This document shows, one piece after another, positions 1-5,592 of a stretch of 11,561 nucleotides of DNA (positions are counted from its first letter, which is position 1; each line of letters begins with the position of its first letter). The position numbers were made by a program, and so were the translations under genes. The notes beneath the pieces are model-generated. The model was not told the DNA's origin, ran no database searches, and saw only the letters and a program-made list of their open reading frames with translations. Source of the stretch: Candidatus Zhuqueibacterota bacterium. GTDB lineage: Bacteria > Zhuqueibacterota > Zhuqueibacteria > Zhuqueibacterales > Zhuqueibacteraceae. The stretch spans positions 1-11,561 of the forward strand of contig JABWAN010000076.1 in assembly GCA_013361015.1 (NCBI GenBank). Reading direction: 5' to 3'.

Positions 1-265
1 CGGCGGCGGCACGGTCGGCGCGGATCTCGACGCCGCGGGCCGTGTGGTCGAGGAACTGCACCTTGCCGGAACCGACGTCGTACATCGCGCCGACGACGCC
101 GATCTCGCCGTTCGCGAGCATGGCCGCGAGCGAATCCGGCAACACAACGCGCGTTGAGTCTGTCCGCGTCGAGTCCGTCAAAAGCTGAATGACGTCGATC
201 TTAACTTGCGCTCTCGGACTGGAAACGAGCAGTATCAGCAGCAGCAGCGCGCGTCGAATGGTCAC
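1..265 (-). CDS. Partial ORF: signal-peptide start leading into a carbonic-anhydrase-like segment
   Basis: This frame is open from a GTG at 265 to the window edge. The alternative GTG at 286 adds seven residues, and neither start has a good ribosome binding site. The N-terminus is Arg-Arg, then a leucine-rich core (ALLLLILLV) and SSPRAQ, a typical Sec signal peptide with a plausible cleavage site after the Ala of PRA. A doubled TDSTR follows. The next part contains GVVGAMYDVGSGKVQFLD, which resembles the last strand of beta-class carbonic anhydrases (family pattern V-G-x-x-Y-D-x-x-[TS]-G-K-V-x-F-L). The Zn-binding Cys/His motifs of that family cannot fit upstream, because only about 60 codons precede this segment. 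Nearly all codons in the last 40 triplets end in G or C, unlike the neighbouring genes. It overlaps the 3' end of the ECF S-component gene by 65 nt in another frame. It could be a secreted protein of unknown function, or a chimera at a contig end. Confidence 0.4.
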   Translation of the reverse strand, partial: MTIRRALLLLILLVSSPRAQVKIDVIQLLTDSTRTDSTRVVLPDSLAAMLANGEIGVVGAMYDVGSGKVQFLDHTARGVEIRADRAAA

Positions 266-824
266 GGTCGGAAAGGGCTTGAGCACGTGGCAGGTTTCGA
301 AATACGGTTAGTGATTGCAAACGCGGGATGAGGACGGGCAACAATACTGCAAACAGCACAGTGTTCGTCGAGAGATGTATGGCATAAAAATAACTGCCGA
401 ACGCCAGCCGCGAAAGAAAACCGGCGAGGCCCAGCTTCACAATGAAAACCTCGCTCACTGTTGTGGCGAGATCGAAAATCAGCGTCAAAAAAAAACCTAT
501 CACGCCCCACAACCAAGCGGGCGGCGTACGCTTCGAAGAAAGCCGGCGAACCCAACCTCCGGCAAGGCCGCTCAATGACATGCACAAAACTTGCGCCATC
601 AAAAGCGGCGGCGAAGCTGCGCCATAAGGATTGAAGAACGAATACAGAAACTCGCCGATACCTCCCGTGATCAAACCACTCAGCGGCCCGAGCATGTAGC
701 CCGCAAGAAAAAACGTGACCGTGAGCGGCTCGACGTTGGGCAAAATAATCAGCGCGAACTTGAGACCGAGCGCGAGCGCGATAAAGATCGCAGTCACCAC
801 GAGCCTGCGCACATTCACTATCAT
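201..824 (-). CDS. ECF transporter S component (substrate-binding membrane subunit)
   Basis: The 207-aa hydrophobic protein has about six predicted membrane segments, roughly at residues 8-28, 34-62, 74-92, 105-128, 133-150 and 150-167. The segment from LPNVEPLTV to LAGYMLGPLSGLITGGIGE matches the vitamin-uptake S components of energy-coupling-factor transporters, which bind a vitamin or other micronutrient and dock on a shared EcfT/EcfAA' module. The substrate cannot be read from the sequence, and no energising ATPase or T component lies in the window. I chose the ATG at 824 over an in-frame start at 899. It forms a TGATG junction with the dus stop, has a GAGGG site 7 nt upstream, and the 25 extra residues of the longer form are an Arg-rich shadow of dus. 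The last 30 or so residues after the final helix are polar and overlap the next frame, so this tail may be poorly constrained. Confidence 0.78.
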   Translation of the reverse strand: MIVNVRRLVVTAIFIALALGLKFALIILPNVEPLTVTFFLAGYMLGPLSGLITGGIGEFLYSFFNPYGAASPPLLMAQVLCMSLSGLAGGWVRRLSSKRTPPAWLWGVIGFFLTLIFDLATTVSEVFIVKLGLAGFLSRLAFGSYFYAIHLSTNTVLFAVLLPVLIPRLQSLTVFRNLPRAQALSDRDHSTRAAAADTARFQSESAS

Positions 825-1819
825 CACGCCGCCCTCAATGCGCAATGCTCTGCCTCCGCTTCTGCGAGCAGCGCGATGAAATCTTCCGGCGACGTGCACG
901 TAATCAAACCGCCGCGCAACGTGGCCGCGCCGCGAATCTCGTGGATATATTTCACCACGTGCTTGCGAAACAAAATGAGTCCGTAATCACCTTCGTAATA
1001 ATCGAGCATCAAGCTCAAATGCCGGCGAATGAGCGCGGCCTTCTCGAAGAACGTCACCTCGCTGCGATCCTTGCGCGAAAAAATCCACGGATTGCCAATC
1101 GCCGCGCGGCCGATCATCACGCCGTCGCAGTTCGTGTGCGCTTTGATGCGCTCGATATCCGCAACACACTTCACGTCGCCATTGCCGAGCACCGGCACTT
1201 TCACCGTCTGCTTGATTTCAGCAATCGCGTCCCAATCCGCATTGCCTTCATACGCTTGCGCTTTCGTGCGGCCGTGTACGGCAATCAAACACGCGCCGTT
1301 GTCTTCCAGAATCTTCGCGACCGTAAGATAGTTGCGCATTTGAAAATCCCAACCGAGACGAATCTTGCCCGTGACCGGAACTGATAGCTCGCGCGAAAGT
1401 CGATTGAAGATGCGGCCAATCTTCTCCGGCTCCTTCAAAAGTCCCGCGCCCGCGCCGCGTCCCGAAACCTTCGCTACGGAACATCCCATGTTCAAATCAA
1501 TGATTGTCGGCCCAAGCTGCTCAATCTTTTTACATGCTTCGACGATGAGATCTTCATCCCGCCCGAACACTTGAAACGTCATCGGATACTCGGAGGGATC
1601 GTAATCCAACAAGCGCATCGTCTTCGCGTTGCCGTGCATAATGCCGTCCACGGACACGAACTCCGTGTAGCCCATCGCGCTGCCGAAATCGCGCGCGATC
1701 ATGCGATACGGCAAATCCGAAAACCCCGCCATCGGCGCGAGAATCACGTCGCCGTAAATCGGAATCTCGCGCACGTAAAAATTCGGCGTGTGCGGAAGTG
1801 GTTTGATGGTTGCGGTCAT
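824..1819 (-). CDS. dus: tRNA-dihydrouridine synthase (Dus family, DusB-like)
   Basis: The 331-aa flavoenzyme reduces specific uridines in the tRNA D-loop or nearby to dihydrouridine, using FMN and NAD(P)H. The N-terminal TIM-barrel opening is VILAPMAGFSDLPYR (residues 26-39). The FMN and catalytic segment DLNMGCSVAKVSGRGAG (108-124) holds the catalytic Cys113. HGRT is at 182-185, GNGD at 212-215 and the phosphate-binding GRAAIGNPW at 237-245. The family usually reads GCP after the Cys; here it is GCS, a mild variation. Length is normal for DusB. The ATG at 1819 directly precedes the conserved N-terminus, but no strong ribosome binding site is visible. A copy of a dispersed repeat begins 17 nt upstream (1836-1865), so its promoter must lie in or beyond that repeat. 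It is followed by the ECF S-component gene with a 1-nt overlap. Confidence 0.95.
   Translation of the reverse strand: MTATIKPLPHTPNFYVREIPIYGDVILAPMAGFSDLPYRMIARDFGSAMGYTEFVSVDGIMHGNAKTMRLLDYDPSEYPMTFQVFGRDEDLIVEACKKIEQLGPTIIDLNMGCSVAKVSGRGAGAGLLKEPEKIGRIFNRLSRELSVPVTGKIRLGWDFQMRNYLTVAKILEDNGACLIAVHGRTKAQAYEGNADWDAIAEIKQTVKVPVLGNGDVKCVADIERIKAHTNCDGVMIGRAAIGNPWIFSRKDRSEVTFFEKAALIRRHLSLMLDYYEGDYGLILFRKHVVKYIHEIRGAATLRGGLITCTSPEDFIALLAEAEAEHCALRAA
832..836 (-). promoter_or_regulatory. Ribosome binding site that fixes the ECF S-component start
   Basis: GAGGG lies inside the last codons of dus, 7 nt before the ATG at 824. With the TGATG stop-start overlap it supports translational coupling of the two genes and argues against the longer start at 899. 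Confidence 0.6.
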
Positions 1820-1835
1820 GCTTTAATTCTATTTT

Positions 1836-1865
1836 GTCATTCAGGAGGAATCTTTTCTAGTGCTC
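1836..1865 (+). repeat. Dispersed intergenic repeat, copy 1
   Basis: The sequence starts GTCATTCAGGAGGAATC and ends CTAGTGCTC. By hand alignment 26 of 30 positions equal the reverse complement of the repeat ending at 2208. The two copies face each other across about 370 bp. It lies in the dus leader region, 17 nt before the dus start, and is non-coding. Confidence 0.75.
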
Positions 1866-2119
1866 CACACAAAGCTTCGTGCGTTTCATTTATTGTGATG
1901 CACCGGCAATATACGCATCGCCCTGCGTTCATTCAAGTTTGATTTGCAGCACTCATCGCCAAAAGCTTTTTTTGTTGGGTCGCTGCTCCACCACAGTATC
2001 ATCTTTGCTTGTTTATCTCACCTTTGTCTTTTCAAGCTGGCTGGCTTCAAAGCGATGGCATCGCGCTGCCGAGATTGGGTTTTCAAAATAGCAATGTTCA
2101 GTATCCTCTCCCTCTCATT
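1866..2119. other. Non-coding gap between the glycosyltransferase operon and dus
   Basis: No reading frame here has family-like sequence or a ribosome binding site. The short plus-strand frames have unnatural composition and one runs through the repeat hairpin, so I reject them. A 13-bp palindrome, GCGATG-G-CATCGC, occupies 2052-2064. A weak inverted repeat GATGC/GCATC bounds 1898-1920. The stretch probably holds the dus promoter on the minus strand, but I see no convincing -35/-10 pair. Confidence 0.5.
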
Positions 2120-2208
2120 GTCATCCTGGAAGAACCTGTCCTCGCGCTCGATACTCTTCACAAAATGGAACGTATATCGAGCACTAGAGAAGATTCTTAC
2201 AGAATGAC
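2120..2208. repeat. Long imperfect hairpin built from two head-to-head repeat copies
   Basis: The left arm 2120-2153 starts GTCATCCTGGAAGAACC. The right arm 2175-2208 ends CTTACAGAATGAC. Both are 34 nt and pair at 26 of 34 positions, with an unbroken 8-bp inner stem (GCTCGATA with TATCGAGC) and a 21-nt loop. Each arm is a copy of the same repeat family seen at 1836 and 6312. It lies 22 nt past the stop of the minus-strand glycosyltransferase gene, so its transcript could fold into a large 3' hairpin that stabilises or terminates that mRNA. There is no U-run, so classical intrinsic termination is not supported. Confidence 0.8.
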
Positions 2209-2230
2209 CAACCGAGAAAACGCTTGCGAC

Positions 2231-3361
2231 TCAACGGCGAACGATGCTTTCGTGCAATGAAAGTATCGCCTCCGCAAAACCCGCCCAACTGAATGAATGC
2301 CTGCGCTGCGCAAGGTTGCGCGAAAAAGGCTCGCGCAAGTTCTCTGCAAAATATTTCCGAATCAAACGCGCCAAAGCTTGCGGCTCATGCGTGCGCAGAA
2401 TCAAACCGGTTAAGTTATCCTCCACCATCTCCGCAAGCCCGCCCACATCCGTTGCAATCACCGGCAAATCGAAATTGAACGCAATCTGCACGATGCCGCT
2501 TTGCGTCGCGGATTTGTAAGGGAGCACGCAAACCTCCGCCGCAGAGAAAAACGCCGGCACTTCCGCATCATCAATATAACGAATGAACAGCTTGCAGCGC
2601 GATCGCACGTTAGCTTCATCAAGCAACGCCTCGTACTTCGCGAAGTCGCCGTACATCTCGCCCGCAATCACGACGCAGTATTCCTCGGAAAGATGCGCCG
2701 CCGCGCGAATGAGCGTATCGAGACCTTTGTAATCGCGAATGAAACCGAAGAAGAGTACGATGCGCTTATCGCGCGGCAAGCCCAATTTGGCTCTCGCTTC
2801 TGCAGAGGAAATCGCGCTACCGAAGTGATCATAAATCGGATGCGGCTTGAGCACGTATTGCGCCTCGGGCAAAAACTGTTTAAGGTCACGCTCCACGGTT
2901 TCGCTCATCGCCACGAAGCCGTCATTGCGTCGCAAAAAATAGCGAATCAACGCGAGATCGCCGGGCCGCCTTTCGTGTGGAATCAAATTGTCGAGAATAG
3001 CGACGACGCGTGTACCGCGTTTGCGCAATCTCCCCGCAACGGTTCCCAACGAAGGCGCGAAGAACGGCATCCAAAATTTCATCACCAGCAAATCCGGTTT
3101 GAAAGCTTCAAGCGCACGCGCCGCTTTGAAATAGGAGAGTGGATTAATCGTGTCCAAAACTTGTGCGGCGGGAATAGCATCGACACGATCCGAAGGCGTG
3201 ACATACTGCGTCGCGCCGGGGAACAATAAATCCGGATACTGCCGCGTGAACGTGAACGCCGCGACTTCATGCCGCTTTTCAAACTCGCGGAAGAGTGACG
3301 CATTGAACTGCGCGATGCCCCCGCGAAAAGGATAGAAGGTGGAAAGGTAAGCGATTCTCAT
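2231..3361 (-). CDS. Family 4 (GT-B fold) glycosyltransferase
   Basis: The 376-aa cytoplasmic enzyme is predicted to transfer a sugar from a nucleotide-sugar donor during surface glycan synthesis; donor and acceptor are unknown. The N-terminal acceptor domain opens with MRIAYLSTFYPFRGGIAQF, whose Gly-Gly loop (residues 14-15) is typical of GT4. The C-terminal donor domain starts near FFGFIRDYKGLDTLI (204-218). It contains LPYKSATQSGIVQIA (280-294) and PVIATDVGGLAEMVEDNLTGLI, the nucleotide-sugar pocket. Most GT4 enzymes have a Glu-x7-Glu pair here; this protein has Gln at 287 and Gln at 292 in that stretch, a recognisable subgroup but a real departure. Its ATG overlaps the GT9 stop by 4 nt (ATGA) and no close ribosome binding site is present, so translation is probably coupled. 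The large repeat hairpin lies just downstream. Confidence 0.9.
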   Translation of the reverse strand: MRIAYLSTFYPFRGGIAQFNASLFREFEKRHEVAAFTFTRQYPDLLFPGATQYVTPSDRVDAIPAAQVLDTINPLSYFKAARALEAFKPDLLVMKFWMPFFAPSLGTVAGRLRKRGTRVVAILDNLIPHERRPGDLALIRYFLRRNDGFVAMSETVERDLKQFLPEAQYVLKPHPIYDHFGSAISSAEARAKLGLPRDKRIVLFFGFIRDYKGLDTLIRAAAHLSEEYCVVIAGEMYGDFAKYEALLDEANVRSRCKLFIRYIDDAEVPAFFSAAEVCVLPYKSATQSGIVQIAFNFDLPVIATDVGGLAEMVEDNLTGLILRTHEPQALARLIRKYFAENLREPFSRNLAQRRHSFSWAGFAEAILSLHESIVRR

Positions 3362-4491
3362 GCAGTCGCGAGTTCCTCTCGTATTCCCCCCTCACGGGGG
3401 GATTTTCTCAACATGCCCTCAATGGCGGACAACACCGTTTCGACACGCAGATCATTCATGCAATGCCGCTCGCGCCTGCACGTGTTGCCGAAGTAACAAT
3501 CGCAGCCGGACTCGGGCTGCAGTATCACGCCGTTGCCGTACAACTCGAACTCATGCGGATTGAAAATGTTGTTGAAGAGCACAAGCGGAATGCGCAGGCC
3601 GATGGCAATATGCATCATCATGGTCACCGGCGTGACGATGACGCGGCATTGCGAAGTGAGCGAGATAAACTGCTGCAATGAAAACGTGCCGGGGTAGTGC
3701 GCGCTTGCGTTTTGCGCGAGGCGAAGATTCTGCGCGTCTTCCGCGGGGCCGCCGAGCAAAAGCGGGAAGTAACCTTTCGCTTGTAATTGCCGAATGAGTC
3801 CGATCCAATACTCTTCCGGCCAAAGCCGCGTGAGCCAACGCTCACCGCAACCGGTGTTCAAGCCAATGATCTTGCGCCCTCGCACCAATTCATGCAAGCC
3901 GCGCCACATGCTTGCGAATTGCGGATCGACTTCGAGCACGTAAGGCTCTTGCTGAAATTCCAATCCGCAGATTTCAAAAATCTCTTGCAGGTAGTTTTTG
4001 CGATTCAGCTTGGAGAGATTGTCAAACGCGCCCGTGAGCAGTTTGTGCTCCGCCAGCGCATTCACCGGCACGATATGCCCGTCTTTCCAGCCGAAGCCAA
4101 ACTTCTTCGCTGCCGGAATATCATTGAGCAGCGCGCACGCTTCCACGTCTTTATCCAAATTCACAACCACGTCAAAGCTGAGATGTGCGAGAGCGTAGAG
4201 CGCTTTGAAATCGAACTTATAAATTTTGTCGATCCGGCTTTTGGGCAAAACTTCCGGCGTGTGCGTAAGCCACGTAATGTGCGCACTGGGATACTCTTTG
4301 CGAAAGCGTTCGAGCAGCGGCGTAGTGCGAATCACGTCGCCCGCGGCGCCGAGCTTGACAATGAGAATGCGTGTGCGCACTGGCTCGTATTCATCGCAGT
4401 CGCTGCAAACTTTGTCGCGCAGCTTGTTGGGCGCGCACGGAATCTCGCCGCGAAAGTGACGGCAGTCGAATTTGAGATCGGAGATTTGCAT
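3358..4491 (-). CDS. Family 9 glycosyltransferase (ADP-heptose:LPS heptosyltransferase-like) with Cys clusters
   Basis: The 377-aa GT-B enzyme is related to the heptosyltransferases that build lipopolysaccharide core. ILIVKLGAAGDVIRTTPLL (residues 42-60) is the GT9 N-terminal signature. NTGCGERWLTRLWPEEYW (212-229) starts the donor domain. Where classic members have T-D/N-S-G-x-x-H, this one reads TPVTMMMHIAIGL (287-299), so the acidic residue is missing. Two Cys clusters flank the core: C10, C19, C29 and C32 before the catalytic domain, and C330, C332, C338 and C344 near the end; they may bind zinc or an Fe-S cluster. I chose the ATG at 4491. A TTG at 4509 would add six residues but is part of a TTGACA-like string without a ribosome binding site. 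The tail after about residue 360 is encoded across a C6/G6 hairpin and looks appended. It is the first gene of the pair with GT4. Confidence 0.9.
   Translation of the reverse strand: MQISDLKFDCRHFRGEIPCAPNKLRDKVCSDCDEYEPVRTRILIVKLGAAGDVIRTTPLLERFRKEYPSAHITWLTHTPEVLPKSRIDKIYKFDFKALYALAHLSFDVVVNLDKDVEACALLNDIPAAKKFGFGWKDGHIVPVNALAEHKLLTGAFDNLSKLNRKNYLQEIFEICGLEFQQEPYVLEVDPQFASMWRGLHELVRGRKIIGLNTGCGERWLTRLWPEEYWIGLIRQLQAKGYFPLLLGGPAEDAQNLRLAQNASAHYPGTFSLQQFISLTSQCRVIVTPVTMMMHIAIGLRIPLVLFNNIFNPHEFELYGNGVILQPESGCDCYFGNTCRRERHCMNDLRVETVLSAIEGMLRKSPREGGIREELATA
3385..3402. other. Strong C6/G6 hairpin inside the GT9-GT4 junction
   Basis: Six C residues, the loop TCAC and six G residues, extended by one T:A pair, give a 7-bp stem with a tetraloop. 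It sits in the last codons of the GT9 gene, about 24 nt before the GT4 start on the mRNA. On the plus strand it is followed by ATTTTCT, a weak U-run. A role in translation coupling, processing or attenuation is an inference. Confidence 0.5.
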
Positions 4492-4498
4492 TGGCCTA

Positions 4499-4527
4499 TT
4501 GCATGTCAAATGAATTCATTCTATCTT
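4499..4527 (+). promoter_or_regulatory. Possible mntA-hepT promoter with a 12-bp palindrome in its spacer
   Basis: TTGCAT (4499-4504), a 17-nt spacer and TATCTT (4522-4527) form a weak sigma70-like pair, placing transcription start about 18 nt before the mntA ATG. The perfect palindrome AATGAATTCATT at 4509-4520 fills most of the spacer. That is where an autorepressor would be expected to bind. The -35 match is only 3 of 6, so the call is tentative. Confidence 0.3.
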
Positions 4528-4551
4528 TCGCCGAACTAATCGAGATCACCC

Positions 4552-4971
4552 ATGATCAACCTTGACAAAATCACACTGCAAGCATGGTGTCAAAGCCGGG
4601 GAATCGATCTCGTGATTCTTTTCGGCTCGCGCGCCACCGGCAAAACCCACTCCCGCAGCGACACCGACATTGCGCTGTTCGCGCGCGCCAATCATCTGCG
4701 CGCCCAACACGTTCGCCTTTACGGCGAGATGGAAGACTTGCTGCGCGAGGAAATTGACGTTACGATTCTTGACCTGGATAGCGATCCGGTGTTGCTCGTG
4801 GAGATTTATCAAAAAGGCAAATGTCTCTATGAGTCAGAGCCGGGCTTGTTCTTCGAGCAAAAGCTTCGCGCGTTCAGGCTTTTCGAAGACACCGCACCGC
4901 TGCGGGCACTGCGCGATCAAGCGCTTGCACAACGCATAAAGGCTTTGCAGAATGTCACCGCACATCGTTAA
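4552..4971 (+). CDS. mntA: MntA-type minimal nucleotidyltransferase antitoxin
   Basis: The 139-aa protein has an N-terminal MNT nucleotidyltransferase domain. The hallmark GSX10DXD is exact: LFGSRATGKTHSRSDTD with Gly25-Ser26 and Asp37-x-Asp39. A third carboxylate is probably Asp69 in EEIDVTILDLD. In characterised MNT/HEPN pairs this enzyme adds AMP groups to a tyrosine of the HEPN toxin and so silences it. The pairing here is exact: the next gene is the HEPN partner and overlaps the mntA end by 20 nt. The residues after about 95 are helical and Leu/Arg rich and may contact the toxin. The ATG at 4552 is the only sensible start; its ribosome binding site is weak (GAGA about 8 nt upstream). It is transcribed away from the GT9 gene across a 60-bp divergent gap. 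Confidence 0.92.
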   Translation: MINLDKITLQAWCQSRGIDLVILFGSRATGKTHSRSDTDIALFARANHLRAQHVRLYGEMEDLLREEIDVTILDLDSDPVLLVEIYQKGKCLYESEPGLFFEQKLRAFRLFEDTAPLRALRDQALAQRIKALQNVTAHR

Positions 4972-5365
4972 AAGCAAAACGGAGCAACTTGCGCTATTGC
5001 TCGAAGATCTTCGCGCTTATGAAAATATCTCATACGAAGAGTTCCTTGCCAAAGATCATTATGCAATCGAACGGCTCATAGAGTTGCTCGTCATCACCGC
5101 CAGCGATGCTATGATACACGTCCTCTCCATTGCCGGCGAAGAAACGCCGATGACGCTTCGCACGACCTTCTTGCGCGCCGGAGAATTGAAAATTATTCCG
5201 GAGGATTTGGCCCAACGCGGGGCTGCTGCTGCAGGGTTAAGAAACCTCATCGTTCATGCATATGCCAAGGTCGATTTGAGAATAGTCTACGACAGCATTC
5301 GACCGGCCTTAAGCGACTTTACTGAACTCGCGACAGCACTTGCCCAACACACGGGACTCCTCTAA
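4952..5365 (+). CDS. hepT: HepT-type HEPN-domain RNase toxin (DUF86)
   Basis: The 137-aa all-helical HEPN protein carries the R-X4-H-X-Y motif, RNLIVHAY, with Arg97, His102 and Tyr104. Arg and His form the RNase site in HEPN toxins. The Tyr is the residue AMPylated by MntA in studied type VII systems, so both toxin and neutralisation site look intact. Length is normal for the family. The start at 4952 has the ribosome binding site TAAAGG about 9 nt upstream, inside mntA, consistent with coupled expression. The stop TAA (5363-5365) overlaps the end of the CDGSH gene on the opposite strand. I expect it to cleave or trim RNA, possibly tRNA as reported for other HepT toxins; the target here is not visible. 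Confidence 0.92.
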   Translation: MSPHIVKSKTEQLALLLEDLRAYENISYEEFLAKDHYAIERLIELLVITASDAMIHVLSIAGEETPMTLRTTFLRAGELKIIPEDLAQRGAAAAGLRNLIVHAYAKVDLRIVYDSIRPALSDFTELATALAQHTGLL

Positions 5366-5592
5366 ACTTTTGGCTTCGGCGGCTCCAACTTGCGCGCGAC
5401 GACTTCCGATTGAAACCCGGTGGTGCGATGCGAGCCGTCGCAGAACGGCTTGTTGTTGCTGTGGCCGCAACGACAGAGCGAGATCGCGGTTCGTCCCGCC
5501 AAATCGAACTTGTTCTCGTTCTGATCAAAGATTTCGAAATCTCCTTCCAACCGCACGTTGCCGCTGTTGTTGATGGTAATTTTAGTGGGCAT
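5362..5592 (-). CDS. CDGSH-type iron-sulfur domain protein
   Basis: The 76-aa protein has one complete CDGSH zinc-finger-like motif, LCRCGHSNNKPFCDGSH, with ligands Cys40, Cys42, Cys51 and His55. That 3Cys:1His set binds a redox-active, often labile [2Fe-2S] cluster (mitoNEET family). Before it, MPTKITINNSGNVRLEGDFE is the usual short beta-strand lead of bacterial single-CDGSH proteins. I chose the ATG at 5592, with GGAG 8 nt upstream, over a GTG at 5595. The start overlaps the end of the nucleotidyltransferase gene by 11 nt, so it is the third member of that minus-strand set. Its stop TAG lies within the hepT stop region on the other strand. The cellular role of small bacterial CDGSH proteins is poorly defined; redox or Fe-S handling is likely. 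Confidence 0.92.
   Translation of the reverse strand: MPTKITINNSGNVRLEGDFEIFDQNENKFDLAGRTAISLCRCGHSNNKPFCDGSHRTTGFQSEVVARKLEPPKPKV

Noticed and set aside
1..125. A bona fide carbonic anhydrase gene
   Set aside because: Only the closing-strand motif is visible; the zinc-binding Cys and His motifs are not in the window and cannot fit before it in this frame.
236..249. CAG triplet run as a microsatellite
   Set aside because: Only four units, and it is explained by Leu codons of the signal-peptide core and Ala codons of the overlapping frame.
1879..2260. Three overlapping plus-strand open frames in the dus-GT4 gap as small genes
   Set aside because: Their products have no family-like pattern, no good ribosome binding site, and one reads through the repeat hairpin; they are better explained as chance frames.
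2501..3229. A 242-aa plus-strand frame opposite the GT4 gene
   Set aside because: Antisense shadow; Arg-rich with no recognisable motif, while the minus strand has clear family motifs.
4504..4509. Minus-strand TTGACA as a -35 box for the GT9 gene
   Set aside because: It is only 12 nt before the chosen ATG, leaving no room for a -10 box and transcription start upstream of the start codon.
3787..4539. A 250-aa plus-strand frame opposite the GT9 gene
   Set aside because: Antisense shadow of a gene with clear GT9 and Cys motifs; no ribosome binding site or family match.
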